Positions 29,301-44,300 of a stretch of DNA of 64,000 nt are shown piece after piece. Source of the DNA: Paragonimus westermani. Its lineage: Eukaryota > Platyhelminthes > Trematoda > Plagiorchiida > Troglotrematidae. A model generated the notes under the pieces. The model saw only the letters and a list, made by a program, of their open reading frames with translations, had not been told where the DNA came from and did not search any database. The DNA is taken from contig QNGE01000753.1 in NCBI GenBank assembly GCA_008508345.1, positions 56,753 through 120,752 of the forward strand, in the 5' to 3' direction. Positions within the stretch are counted from its first letter, which is position 1; each line of letters begins with the position of its first letter. Both the position numbers and the translations under genes were made by a program.

Positions 29301-32300
29301 TGGGAGCACTGGCTTATCACGTGTGGTGAATGGTACAAATGGGCCTGCCACACGTATACACGTGTTGCCTGTGTGACCAGACAAAACGATTAACAGGGAC
29401 AGGTAGACCGGTTGGGTGGCTCGGATGTGACGTCGAGGATACTCGCTAGCTTAATATCCACTCACTAAGACCAAAAGAATCAAACTGTTGTTTTAATTAC
29501 AGGCTACGCCTTTACTGTTTACTGTTCACTAACGCTGTCAACATTTTCTGCAGTTCAACACAATCCAATCGAGCACCGCGCACAAATGACAGTGATGCAC
29601 CACTTGGAGACCTCCCTATTCAACTCAACTGCTGGGTTTGCCGAAATTTGTTTGGCGCACTTGACGACCTGTGTGTGATACGATGTCGAATGCTGAGCTC
29701 GTTGAAACGCGTTTGGGTTCCTCGTAAAAAGCCGGCCCTTCCCTAAATGCGGTGAATGATTACGAACAATTTTCCAGCATTGCTGCAAGCAGAGAATGCA
29801 TCTCGGCTGTATCCTTGCTCACAACTATCTCTGCGCATTCACTAAACCTTGTTGATTCGTATTGGTTGACACACTTTCAGCTTCCTCTAAACCTGACCTC
29901 CTTTTTTCTACATCAGGGAAACCGAAATGTAAATCACACACATCGACCGAATGAACAATAGGAGCTGTGATAATCCTATTGCTAAAAAAATACCATCGAC
30001 AGTAACTGAACACTCTTCGTGAACAGTACGAAATTCCAGAAAACCGCATTGCGTAATTGTATTCCAGCGGCACCTGGTGCAATTTTGGGTGTTGAATCTG
30101 TGTGTTTGATATGCTTGCGAAAAGGCGCCCCTAAACTTTTCCTTTGGCTTTTCCCGCATGCATTACACAATTATGATTAATTTTCTACCATGACCGAATG
30201 CGGAGGACGCATCTCCGTTTAGCTCTCATTCGTAACTGTCATCGTGTGTTAGTTTGTTTTCGTTTGATATTGCTTGATATTGTTTGAAACGATACCAATT
30301 ACATTCAGACTTGATTGTTTTATTGAGCTCATTTCGGTTGACTGGTGACCACCAGATTGCAAGGTCTTTTGATTGCTCCACTTTGAACGCATTCCTGTCA
30401 GACCACTTCAGTATCCGGTTATTCCACATTCAGAGTGAAACGGATTTTTTTCCAGCTACTTTTCTCTATACTTCACAAATTTAAATCACTTCGATCGTCT
30501 TTTATGACGATTATTTTTGGGCCAAAAAGAAAGTCTTATTAACCCAACCATCTGGTTCAGCATCAACAAAATTGTTGGTTGCCTGTCACTGAATAGATCG
30601 TCCAAACACACCAGGTGCGGTTCGACATTAACCATGTGCAAAAAATGATCACAGTGGGGCCACTGCAAAATACCGTCGCTCATTTGGAAGTGACTTGGAC
30701 CACACCGTTGTTGTTCACGCCAGGTTTGATTTACCGCTTGCTCAGAAACCATCCACTCGCCATTCCAAAATAATCAGCCGAAGATTGAGCAGCTAGGGTG
30801 TACAAAACGCCGACCAAACAGCACTAAAAGTCAACAAATCCGGTAGCAACAGTAGAGTGGCCGAAACGAGTACTGGGTAGAATCTCAACAGCTGTACGAA
30901 GCTTTTGCGAAAAGACCATTCCAGAAGACCAACGCAGATACGCCAGAAGTGAACTTCTACAGGTTTAGCAGCACAAACGCCAAATGGGCCACTTGAATCC
31001 GAACGCCGAAAAACGAAACGTCGAAAAACGACGTGTCGGTCCAAGGAATGTGCGGCTAACGGCGCTGAGAGGGTCGAAGAAACAGCCGCGCGTCGATTTC
31101 CTTGAATGACCGACGTCGACAACCGCTCTTACAAAAGGTCACGGCAAATAAGGATGAGCACAGATATACAACGTGACGAGAGCCGGCTTATTTTGTTGTA
31201 GATGATAAAGTACACATAGAGGGCACGATGACCACGACATTCAGTTCCCACACAAAATAACACCGACATCCAAAGTACTCGCGCGTAATAGAGATCCAGG
31301 ATGGAATATCACTTCCTCAGTTACTCGCAGCTTCTAAACGGTGATGGTCACCTCAACAAGAACAATCGTCAGTGTCTCAGGAGAGGATGAACCGTTCAAC
31401 TGACGTCTCCAGCAACCGACCCAGTGATTCGCGAGGGCCCCAACGCGCGAGACGAACCAGACCTACAGTAATCATCCACTTCGAGAACTATTTCATCTCT
31501 CCACACCACGTCATCATCTGACCACCTCACACATTCCGCCAGTCGGATGCAGCATCGCCACAGAGTGACACACGACTGACTAGCTGACATCCCAAACACA
31601 TGACCTAACCATCTAAGTCTGTGCATATGTAAGGAGGGGACAAAAGAATTCGTTTGACAATCAGTGCCAAACAACCCCATTGTTGTCCTCTTCGATGCTC
31701 ACTCGTTGGTGCCACTCGATACGAGCAAATGAACGCAGAAATCGGTGGTCAAATGCTTGAACACGGTTCAAGTCGTCTATCCTGAGCGGCTAGGTTTCGC
31801 TGCCGTACAGTAATACAGCCCTCCTTGTCGCCATAAGTGCGCCAGATTAGAAAACACCACCATAGCCTTGGAGACACGCGTATCTGTTTCATTACCTACA
31901 CACCCACGACTACCGCTGTTGCAGCTTCCCAGGTATACAAACCGTCAACAATCTACATGAATTCACCATCTCACATAAGATCTACGTAATCACAGCAATT
32001 TTGCAGAAGCACTTTGAATTTTGACGCTGCAACGCGAATTCCGATGTACTTGGCAGGATGCGACAGCGTCTAGCATCGGATGTGATACTTGAAAGTTGTC
32101 AGACAGGAACACCTTCTCGTCAACATAATCAAGATCAGTCAGTCTTCCACCAGGTAGGAGGTGCACGCCGACATCCTGTGAGCGCCGGAGACAGTCTTCA
32201 ATTACTTCGTCCGTGACGAAATTAAACGAAAACGGTGGAATTAGACAGCCTTGCGTTTAAGCGAATCCAAAAATGTTGATCGATCCGTCAAAGCGAACGT

Positions 32301-35300
32301 ACCTTCACAGTTGACAAATACGGCAAGTGTTGGCAGGTGGTACCCATGACGCTACTCCAGAAGTTGACGAGGAGTAAAACTGTGATCTCTACATCCCCGC
32401 TCAACGCCAAACTCTATCTGTTCCTTCCTAATGTTTACCTCCCGAACTGCAGTGAGTCGACGGTGTATATTGGATGCCAGAGCCCTAGAAATGACTGGAG
32501 GCAAACTAATTCTTCCATGGTTTTCACAAGAAACCCGAACTCATTTCTCCAATATGGGAACTGTTATCGAATGAACCCAACACGGAGGTGTGGTCTCCAT
32601 AGTCCACACACGTTGGAACAACTGAGTCAAAGCCTCTACTAACGCCTCCCCAACTTTTTTGAAAAGTGGCGGCACGAGATCATCTGGATCAGAGCAGCCC
32701 TATTACGTTTGAGAGCCGAAATGTAATTGCAGACCGCAGTCTCATTGGGTGGTTCTACATATACCGACCAGGTGGATGCATTACAAGTTCGTGGTGACAA
32801 CGCAGTAAAAGCAGTAGGGCAGCTAAATCGACGCTCGACATATTCCGTCCACCGCCCTGACCTTCTGGACTTATTGTGGATGAGTGTCCCATCTGTCTCG
32901 CTGATAACTTCACTGACGGCCGGTCGCCTGGGACCAGTAGCACGGATAAACTTGAAGAGAATGCCGATGTTCCGTGAAGCAAAAGCGGTTTCCATTTCCC
33001 TTATTTCCGTCACGACCAGTGTTTAGGCTACGTTTCATCTTCCTACTGATACCTCTCCTAAACTGGTCATATGAACTGTCAGAAGGAATAGTCCGTTTAG
33101 CTTTTAACAACTCTAGGGATTTCTCCGAGATCCAGTGTTTGTCTAGTCCGCGAACTCCCGTGTTGCATGGTACAGTTCTTGCTTCATGAATGCTTTGTGG
33201 AATTTGGGTCTAGTAGCTCTTAGGATCTTCGGAGTGAGAACTGCTAAGCCTGATTTCTAAGCTGGTTTGGTGCTTGCGTTTTACCAACAGTATAGCCAGT
33301 TTCTCAACAACCAACCGTTGTGGTCGTTGGTGTTGTTGTCCAGTAAAAGTGGGAACAAAACGCCGACGTACCAACGCATGATTCGAATGCAGGTATGTGC
33401 TCCAACAAGAACAGTAACAGTACCGAAAAGAACCCCGCCACCTATAACTAACACCTATGTGTTCTGTCTGAGACTAGGCCTCGTTCGGTGAACGGTTGTA
33501 CCAAGTGTAACGGTGTCGCGTTCGATGTCTAACAGTGATGCTGACTAAAACAGGCGCACGCTCGTTGTACAGTTGCGACAGCCACCCCACGATTATTCGA
33601 GTGATGTTATGTTATCGCAAACCTACCACCCAAACGGGACTAGGCCTCAACGAGGCAACCGACCTGGGTGTTCATGTCCCCGGTCAGAGTGACCACATCA
33701 GGATCATGTGTCGACCGAATGAGACCGGCCAGATTCGAATGAAACACGTCCTTGACGCCGACTTCGCTACAGTCGGTTGGCGCATAAGCAGACACACTGA
33801 AAAGATTTCTGAAAGTTTTGCCTCTAGAAGTGGCCTTAATGAAACCTGCCAAGCGGACGACACAAAGCCTGTTGTTAACAGGAATTTAATCTACCACAAC
33901 GGCTGCGGTCGTCACGCTCAGAACTCCAGCCTGACCAGTAACGGTGGTCGTGGAATCACCCGAAGTGCATAACCAGTTGTGTTTTCGTGAGGTGTGGCAC
34001 AAATATTTCCTCAATCTAATTCCGTAAAACCAAGTTCAGCTACACGTGTTGTGAGAACAGCAGAGTGATCACCAAAAACGGGAGTTGGGGGGACTGAAAG
34101 CTAAAGTTGGTAGGACAGTGAGAGAGGAGTCAGCAGTAGCATGTCTTTGCCTATCAACCCTGCTGTTTGCAGCAGATAGGGTGACCCGATTTGTACTTCG
34201 AGACGGTCGATGCAGTATGGAATTCTTGCTGTTGTGAGTGTTCATGGTTGTGTGCGAGCTGAGATACTGCCAGGAAGAAGAGTTCGTGGGGTTCTAAACC
34301 AAAGCCTATGACTCAAAAGCCTATACCGCAAAACAGCGGGTGAACGGCAGTGAACAGAAGTGATACCTTTCCCTGTTTCCAACCTCCAATTCGGAGATCC
34401 AGAAGACTGTGGTTTGTCAGACCTCCTCTGACATGACTGACTCTGTCAGTGTAGTCGACACACCGTCCACTTTGGCCCAACAGGTCATCGGGATGCACCA
34501 GCCGTCACACCGTGTCAAGGTCGTCTTGTTGCGCCGAGGTCCCAGCCTTGTTTTTATCACATCCAAAACATTCGGTGGTCTCATGATGCAGTGGCTTATG
34601 AAACGCCGAAAAAAAACTGAGAGAAATACAGGCGGGTTTTCGCTTTGGTCGCGGATGTATCGATCGTCTTTTCACCTTGAGACAGTCAGAGGAGAATCGA
34701 CTATTTTTCTCGACCGATGGAAACGATATGTTTTTATCCAAATGTTGTCTTCGACTTGGTTACCCGACATGCCCTGAAGTTGACTCAATTGCAAGGAAGT
34801 CTCAGTGAAGCATGTCAACTTGTTGAAATTGTTATGTTCCTTCTGAGTGCGAGGTGAACAGTTATGGGCATATATCTTGAGTATTCGCTAACTTAAGGAG
34901 TGTTCGATAGGTATGTTCGGTCCCCTCCTTTCTTTCCAGTTTTGTGACGAACGATAGTCTGAAAGGAGCATCCAGCGGTTCAAGAGATTTCGAAGTGGAG
35001 TTTCAATCGTGTGGCAAGTCAAATGATAATGAGTATGAGAAAGACAGTTTTACTTAGTTCATCTGCAGAGGACATGCAGACCATGTTGAATCAGTTGTAT
35101 GATATGATTGATAAGTATGGCATGCACTTTGTACCCCCAAACTGCAAGATTGGGTTGGTACTGACTCTGTCTTTGTTATTGCTGGCACGCCGCTGGAGAC
35201 TGCTGGTCTTTTCACTTACCTGGACAGTGTAGCCTCATCAGTGTGTGAGGTTGCTGGCGAAGTGTCCATGGGGGCAGTGAGAACAGGCAGTGCATTCGTC

Positions 35301-38300
35301 AACCTCCATCACTTGCGGCGTCTCAAATACGTCCATTTATCTGGATTAAGGTACTCACACTGTTCCAACCCTAATCGGGAAGATGAAGAGACTGTAGCCT
35401 TCAGAAGCTGTAAATACTGGTCCACCAAGCATGGGACACCACATCAGTATAATCACCACATTGTCAATTTTCAACATCTTCACCCCTGTTGACAGCAAGA
35501 TATCAGTGACTTACAATTACTACGAGAAGGAGAAAAAAGCCAGGGCTAGAGGATTCAAGTATTGAAAGTATGTGCCTAAACTCAAAATCCAACATCAAGA
35601 TGTCTACATCTTGCGAAAAAACAACCGAGTCGTAGATGGAACTAAGGTGCCATCTACAAGACAGCGCCCTCACGGATTTTACTAACCGCGGTATTAATTA
35701 CACTCAACCAAATAACGGTAACGGCAAAACTGACTTCGTATAGGTGCTACAGACGACTTGTCAGACAATAGAAACGGTCAGTATTGGGTCAAAAAAGTGT
35801 GATCAAACTACTGCATCTGCCAGTAGAATCTAGAGGTATTTTAACACAATGGAGGTAAATTGATGATTTCAATCAACCATTAACCTGTGATGACAAAATT
35901 GGCAGTTGTTCGAGCGGAACCGCTCAACACATAACAAAAAAGTCGTGGTACAATCCTGAGCGTCAACCGATTGATCATGTCAGCCGACTTGCGTAGCATA
36001 AAATCCAGAGGATTAAAATGACGGAATGGAACCGAAAGAAAGGTGTACGATGGTCGAAGCGGGGGAGTGATCTCTCAAAACTCTCAAATGTTCATAAAAC
36101 ATCGCAGTATCGGATGAAAGTGATCACTCCGGGGAGAAAGGTTTTATTTAAGTCACAAACATTCCTGTGTAGCATGGTGGATTCCAATTAGGTTTTCCTT
36201 GTAAAATGTATTTCGATGAATTTGATGTTACAACCGCTAAAGATCACAGTAGGTACGACATTGATGCTAAAATGTTATGTATTTTCTGTTCGAAATGTTA
36301 ACCTAAAGACTGGTGGTTGGTTGTCGGTGATTACTGCATAGAATTCACTTGAAAAAAACGATAGACTCAGTGTATGTACACCTGGATCTAAGAACAGGAC
36401 AGCCACATGTATGCAGGGACTAACAATAAAGTGAGAAAACCAAGAAGTCTTAATCGAATTTCTAAGGTGGACTAACGAACTAATAGGCCACGGTAATCGA
36501 CCAACCGGTGTCCGAGATGAGTACAAAAAAGGGTTCTGTCACTCACCTTCGATTATGTAAGTTTTTTGTGCACAGGGCAATTAAGTGTTGTAGAAATATT
36601 TGTTTCACCAAAACTGATTCGGGCGTTTGTCTCGAACGATGGATGAGATTAGACAGCACTCGAAGAATGCCTGCACAATAAGACATAGATAAAAGACGAT
36701 CATAGATTATAACTGAGTAAAAATGTCATCTTTTATAAGAAATCCGGAATGCAAACAATTAAAAATAGTTACACAATAGTTGCGTGTCTCAGGAACCAGG
36801 TAGTCTCGAAAAAAGTCATGGATCGAATGAACAAAGTAAAAGAAGTAGCCAAAAAGAGACGTTTAGTGAGCAACTATCAGAATAATTATGGGCTGGAAAT
36901 GATATAATGGAAAGAGGAGTGACTAAAAAATAGAAATGCTACTGAAAAATATTTTGTGAATTAATCCCCAAGCAAGTGCATACAATGTGCTATATGCCGT
37001 AATATGAGTGGCCGTGACCATTCAAATAAACTTAAAATACACAAAGGAACGTTTAAATACACCACCTGGATATCGCGCCTCAATTCTAACAGGGTGTACA
37101 GATGTCTAGACCCTGTCAGAATCGAGGCGGGGTATCCCGGTGACGTAATTCCGCATTTATGTGTGTGATTGAGTGGTCAATAAACTGTAGAAAAAAAACC
37201 ACAAACACATGATCATACAGTCTATGAGGAGCTAGGAGTATCAACGCAAGTCTTGTTCGCCAAGCCCGACTTGATAAAGCTTCACGACAAAAAAGCTATG
37301 CCACTTGTTTCCACATGAAAGCCTGATATTGTTGATTAACAAAATCAACAAGTATTGGAGAGAATCTTACAATTTTGCCACTGAACTGATCCTCTATGCT
37401 ACAAACCATCGAGTAGACCCAACCTCTCAAGCTTCCGTGATCATCACATATCGGTGGTTCACTTGTTGCCCCCTCCCCATGTAATGCAATCTTTTGGGTA
37501 GAATTGCCCACTAATGAACCGGTGAATTTCGCCTACTGACTATTCTAAATTGACTGAAAGCTTATGATACCTGCGGATGGGGAACCTGGAGTAGAACAAC
37601 TGCCTCTTGACCAATGTCCGACACGCGAACAGTGGCTGCGTTAGCACCCTTCAGTCATGCATAGTGACTGGATTTGCATGATTTTTATTGGTTCTTTTCT
37701 AAAACGTCCCTACTAAAGTTTTAGTTGGCGAATCCGGTGTCAACCACATCCACTATTCGCGCTGTCAGAAGGGGTCAATTGTTTGGTATCAACTATCAAA
37801 CGATGCTCTACAAATGACAGCTATTCGCTCTTTCTCTGATAGCAATCCGTGTAAACTGCATTCTAAAATAAAACAAATGCATAATCAAAACCCGATTGAA
37901 AACCTCACAGAGACACACGGTCAACAAATAGATAATGATGCTGAGACCTGTGCCTCCATGGTACAGATGACAGAGTTGAAGTGAGACTGAAATAACTTGA
38001 ATCAGAATGACTCTGATCCACTTGTGAACATCATATTGAAACCATATGGAATGGAATTTGAATGCCAGATTGCAATTTCTTCCGAATTCCTTCATCAACT
38101 AAACATGAACAAACAGGATCCAGAAAATCGTCCGTATTATGATCTGTAACCAGCACAGTCAATCAGTCAGAAAAATTTCTACTCTGCAACCTACGGCAGT
38201 AGGATCGTTCGCAGAACATTCAGTCGCCTTGTTCCATACAGGCGTACGCATTGTACATAAGTCTGACTGCGTAACACATTTAGTAAGAGGAGAGACCAGG

Positions 38301-41300
38301 AAACAAAACAGGAGAGTGAAGAGCAGGAGACAACAATATTGATAAGAATATTAGTAGTAAAGTTGTTTCGCTGAAAGTATAGGCGACTTTTGGATTTAGA
38401 TTGTCTCGGATTTTCTCTATGAAACAAGCATCATGAAGACACCTAAAGAAAATCATGACAGGCTTTCCAGCATCTCCATCACTGACTTCGGTATGTAGTT
38501 AGACCATTCTGTATCTTTTGGATCACGGCCCGAACGGCCCAATAGGAAGCAGGGAGGTCAAAACTGGAAGTAGCTTCATCACACCATCATCACAGACGGC
38601 AATACATCAGTGGTTCTCACTGTTGTTTAACTGCCACACAATCATGAATTTAAAAAAATAAACCCTGTTTAGGAAGAGAACGAAAAAAACAGAAGAGGGG
38701 AACAGGCTAGTAAGAAAAGCTACGTCCAAATTCCAATATTAAACATCAAGGTGCTTACACCTTGCAAACAAACAACCGAGCTGTGGGTGAAAGTAAGCAA
38801 GACAGCTTTCTTACGAATTCCACTGCTCCGCGTCATTAAATGCACTCACTACACAAAAAACTCGACCAAACAACGAAAACATTCATGCCACTGAGCCCGA
38901 TTAGCCGCCATCTTACCTAACGTCTCCAGCAACCGACCCAGTGATTCGCGAGGGCCCCAACGCGCGAGACCAACCAGACCTACAGTAATCATCCACTTCG
39001 AGAACTATTTCATCTCTCCACACCACGTCATCATCTGACCACCTCACACATTCCGCCAGTCGGATGCAGCATCGCCACAGAGTGACACACGACTGACTAG
39101 CTGACATCCCAAACACATGACCTAACCATCTAAGTCTGTGCATATGTAAGGAGGGGACAAAAGAATTCGTTTGACAATCAGTGCCAAACAACCCCATTGT
39201 TGTCCTCTTCGATGCTCACTCGTTGGTGCCACTCGATACGAGCAAATGAACGCAGAAATCGGTGGTCAAATGCTTGAACACGGCTCAAGTCGTCCATCCT
39301 GAGCGGCTACGTTTCGCTGCCGTAAAGTAATACAGCCCTCACTGTTGTCTTATGTATGCGACCTTTAAACTTCAGAGAGATACCTCTGTCGCCATCATCA
39401 CACCCCCAAGCTAAGCATGGACTATCCACCATGCGACTTTCCCAGCCACATATAGAGAAAGCAAACAATAGGCTATGCAGTAGGCACTGAGTAAGCGTGC
39501 ATGAAACCTGCCTATGTCATCGCAATCAACGAAGCGTGGTCAACTCAAGTAAAGAAAGGCAAACTATTCACAACACAAGCCGCTGAAAATCACCACTGTT
39601 TGTGCATCACTATCGCCATAGAAACGAGGCTTCGTAAACAACGACAGAAAACAGACACCCTACGAACGCCATCGATCCCAGACAACCAGAACCTGTGATC
39701 ACAGAGTGGTACGGCGTGCACAGTCGTTTAAACGGGATTTATAAGACATTTTCTAGAAGGGAAAACTAGCAAAATACGAGGTAGCCACGAAATACCAGAG
39801 CGGTACCCTATTACTAAACATGGCTGCCCTCAATTCATACCATTAATACCTAGGTGTAAGCTGAAGTGTTAGGTGGTTCGGATGTCAAGCACATATAGCT
39901 ATAAACATTTTTGACGGACATATCCATGTAAGATAGTGAGAATCGATACATTTAAGGGAGATTTTGTGTTTTTTCTATTGACTCCAACTGCGCAAATGTA
40001 GTAGGTGTAAAGTGTTGCATTTTGTATAAGGTGGGATAAGTTGATGAGAAACCTGTAGCAAACACTTCAATTAATAAAATTTGGAGAAACTACCTTACAA
40101 ATAATCGTCGACATAATTGTGGTTTGCTTCAGTCTTGTTTTGAGAACAAGTATGGTCCATCTTGCAACCGTTCTCAATTGTTTTGAGAACAATAAAACTC
40201 ATTGTAACGAAACCCAAAAATCTGACAAAAGTTTAGGTTGCCTGTTCCGGGTCAACAAATTACGGGGTTCGTGTAGATTGAAAAAAACGTTCTACACACT
40301 ATAAAGCCATTCACAAGACCGATGGGAATTTTTCAGGAACACTTGATGTGAACTAACTTAGTGGTCAACAAACTGTGCTGTAAACGACAAACCACTTTTT
40401 GTTCCAAAGTCCTACACACATAAGGGCACGAGTTTACGGCATATTCAATGGTTCCCACACACAATGACGAACAGAAATGAGCGCAATTTCATGTTCACTC
40501 CATCACATTAATGATCACCACTTTAGCTCATCTAGTTTTTCACAGTGCTTCTCATCAAGAAGCGATGGCTCATTAATCTCGTCTTTAGCCAAACGTTGAA
40601 TTTTACTTGGTTCCGTTGCGTTTTTTAAATACTCTCCTGATTACCAACCAGCTGGTACGTGAAACTCTCCGATGTAACTATTCAAGTTCCTGTTGTAGCC
40701 CTCAATATTCTCTAGAAGAGTGTCCTGCTCCTCAACTTACTTCCGATCCTATTTTCCTTTCACATATGTGATGGCCATTGGCAAACTTTGACTTTATGAT
40801 GGTAGGAGTCCCGTGATCATCTCAACGTTGTTTACATTATCAACCATTTGAATCATTCAGTTTGTTGTAAATTTCAATACTCCCTTTAGCCATCTTCTGC
40901 ATAAGTACTAGCATCAGCAACACTACAAAATCAGTAGCTAACTACGGCTTCTCAACAGCATAAGAAGCAGGACTTACGTTAGGATGCTACACTCTGATTG
41001 ACATCAGAGACTGCCAGTTTATTCAGCCTACGTTCCGCGAAAATAAATCCCAGCGTTAACTTGAACGTAGAAGTAAAAAGTTATTATCGACGGACATGAT
41101 ATACATAGTAAACACGGGATTGGTACACAGCTTTGGCACACACACCATTCACACCAAGCCAGTGTGTCTCCTCTCGGGGCGATCGGGCAGTCAGAGCATT
41201 ACTCACAAGCGAATGTGGCTGTGCGTTCACATGTGATGATTCAATCGCGCCCAGTGTGAGGTCAGTGGCACCGTGGTCATCACAGTTGCCTCATGAATGC

Positions 41301-44300
41301 GTGGCCAGAGTTCTAGTCCCGGCCATGACAAAGACATGCGCTACCGAAGAGCTCTAACAAGAACGAAACGCCAGTTTAATGCTTCTTTTCGAAAGGGGCC
41401 GATTGGAAAGTCTACGAGAATGCGACAACTGCGACCAATTTTGGGTGATGTTCAATTTACATGGAAAACCGAAATCCCCCAATATTCATCAATAAACGTA
41501 CATCGCAATCACTTTTAAGAAGTGCAACTACGTGAATTCAGTGCCTCCGGAATCCGATGATCGCGAGTTGTCGGAATAAGTCGCGGACTGAGACTTGGGG
41601 TTCAAACGACGTTATAGACAAAAGTTTTCTCGAATTCTCCCGTGGTGATGCGTCTAAAAGTTGTCGACTTTTTCATGACAGAGACGACCCCAAGAAACCG
41701 TTCACTCATCCTTTGCATCAACGATATATAAGGTTTCGTGTAGGTTAAGCAAGTACGATGTGGGATGAAACATGTATTCTAAAGCATGTATTCTGGTCAA
41801 AAGGAGCTATTGTAAAAGTGTAACATGCCTCTAGTAAGTGTTGTGCTGATTCGCCGACTGACCTCTCCAGGAAAGCGCAAACAGTGAATGCGGATAATTT
41901 AGATGGTGACTTAGAATCGGTACTCACGTTTAAATGATGTCATCATCATCATCATCATAGACAGCAATACATCAGTGGTTAACACTAATGCTTAACTGCC
42001 ACAGATCGAGCTTGTAAGTACTGTAGCGAGCAGTTCTTGTGTACGTGTGTCACAATATGATTGTTGCGCGCAATGATACAGTATGAGCGCCGGTGGAATT
42101 AGCGTGACAAAAAATTTCTGTCCCGCTTTAAATGATGACGTAGGCGATGCGTGCCACTTGGTACATAAGCAAGTTCCGGTCTCCTCAATGAAGCCCATAG
42201 ATTCGAAATAGCCACCAAATATATATTTCAAACCACCACCGATAATTTGCTGCTAACTTTTCGGCAAAAAGCGAGGCCGTCATTTCGAAGGTTACACCGA
42301 TAACAGTTCCAGACATCCGGCCTACATAAATTGATTTTCTTCGTTGCCAAACATAAGTGTACTAGTGATGAGTCCAGAAAATATCATGTTTGACCCAGCC
42401 CAAGCGTAACCGGATTACATGCAGATTTAGAAGCATTACTCTCCACACTTCTACGTAAAACGGTAATTTTTTGTAATAGCCGCAATGCAAACCCTGTGTA
42501 GATTTTCAGTTCAGGCGTCAAGTTGTTGCGTTGGCACATGCGACCCCATTGGACGCCGACTGAATAGTAGAGCTCCTGTCTAGTGCTGACAGAACCTGGA
42601 AACGTGCTCTTTCCTCACATTTTCACCGGATACGGCGATGCACGGCACTTTTTAATCCATAGCAAAACGACCTGCCGTGGGCTTAGATGCATCTATACAG
42701 ATGTGATATCCTTTTCTACCATTCAGCTGTACCAAGTTACCGCCTCATGGCATGCAGGGAGGCCCGAAAACAAGCTGATTTTTGGCTCAAGAGTACTCAT
42801 CAGCCGATGTCGCAGTGAGTAACCAGTCATAACCAATCACATGATATTTTTGCTCTCACTGAAACAGTGCATGGCTCACAAGGGCTACAAGCGTGAAACA
42901 GGTACTGTCCCTATAAACTTGTTAGGATTTTTTGGACACATTAGTGAGTAAAACAAGCAGAATAAACTCAAGGCGGAATATTGAGATATTGTGATTGATA
43001 ATGATTAGGTGAACGGTTTGCAAACGGTCATAGTCACGAACCAAAATAACGAGAGGACGCAAGAAATTGACCTTCCCAGTAATTGTTCCGTGAACAGAAG
43101 GGTTGATGATCGTTCAGTGCACGTGGATGAGTTCGCCAGGAAGTGTTGTCGTAGCCAAAGCAGGGTTGTGGGATGGACATAAAAGGGACGATCGACAGAA
43201 GGTTACGACAGGCCAGCTGGGCCTTGTATGCCCATGTCATGTTGACGATTTAGTCTGTTTTTGGCATTCCGCAGCGCTGAATGGTGTTTATCGCAAACTG
43301 TACAAAAACTAGATGGTGGTGCCCAACTTTCATGTTTCCAGATTTAGGAACAGTCTCCAAAATTTCAACGCCTTTTCTAAACTTTCAAAAGACAGTTCGA
43401 ACCGTGATAATAGCATAACACGTCGGAAACAATCGAAATTTCTGAGGTGAGAAAGAAAGATGCAAAAATCGGAGGCAAAGACCACTGCCATCGTGCACAA
43501 AGAAGTGAGAGGCTTTCGATACACTCTGACGTTGGTCAGTCATTCGTAACCGGAGCATAACACGCTTAACGGTGTGTCTAGAACTTCTGGTTATAGGTGA
43601 CAGCATATTATGTGACAACATTACGGCCCAGAAAAAACAGCAACTGCCAAAAAAACCGAACGAAGGTAGCGCACTGAATGTCGAAGAAGGATTATGCCCA
43701 TATTGCAAAGCGCTTAGAACCGCAGCTGATAGGTAGTTAAAAAGCTAACTCTTGATGATGCGTATTTCAGACAGGTCTGAAACAACCATGCGCACTTTTT
43801 AAAACTGAAAATGCTTGGCGAGAGCAAGTAGAACAGTATATTACATTGGCTTTTCGAATGTGGAAGTCAAGTTCGAAAATATGGTACAGATGAGAAGACA
43901 GGTAAAATATACTTACTGGGGTTTTTAATGACCATATCGGGTGGGATCTGAGCGAGTGGATCTAACTGTGGTCTCGTGGTCAACTGATCAACCAGCACCT
44001 AGTGTGGATAGAAAAGGACACGAGAAACGTAGATTAATCAAACCAGTGCAAAGGAGGCATATCGTTAAAATTGGTCTCCTTACCTCATCGAGAAAGTTTC
44101 CATCCTGAACGGTTTCTGACAACCATGCCTTGAGTTAAGCGCATCAGAGATAAGTACAAGACACGTCTGGTAAGTGTGTTCTGTAAGATGCTTTCAGAAA
44201 ACAAAGCAAATTCTCCGGATATGTCCTTTCTGCATTTACACAAATTAGGCGTCTGACGTTTTACGTAAGGCAAATTGGTTGCGAAATTTGCACATGATTA

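Noticed and set aside
36780..36895. Minus-strand reading [12 protein letters not shown] that resembles the family block RRLFLSDMIKLF
   Set aside because: A stop lies just upstream, the preceding acceptor gives the wrong frame, and the true block is found 0.3 kb away in exon 7. This is low-complexity chance similarity.
44085..44273. Minus-strand open frame with a good GTAAGGAG donor, ending in SGWKLSR
   Set aside because: It lies between exons 5 and 6, which already join in phase with continuous homology, and it has no acceptor or homology of its own.
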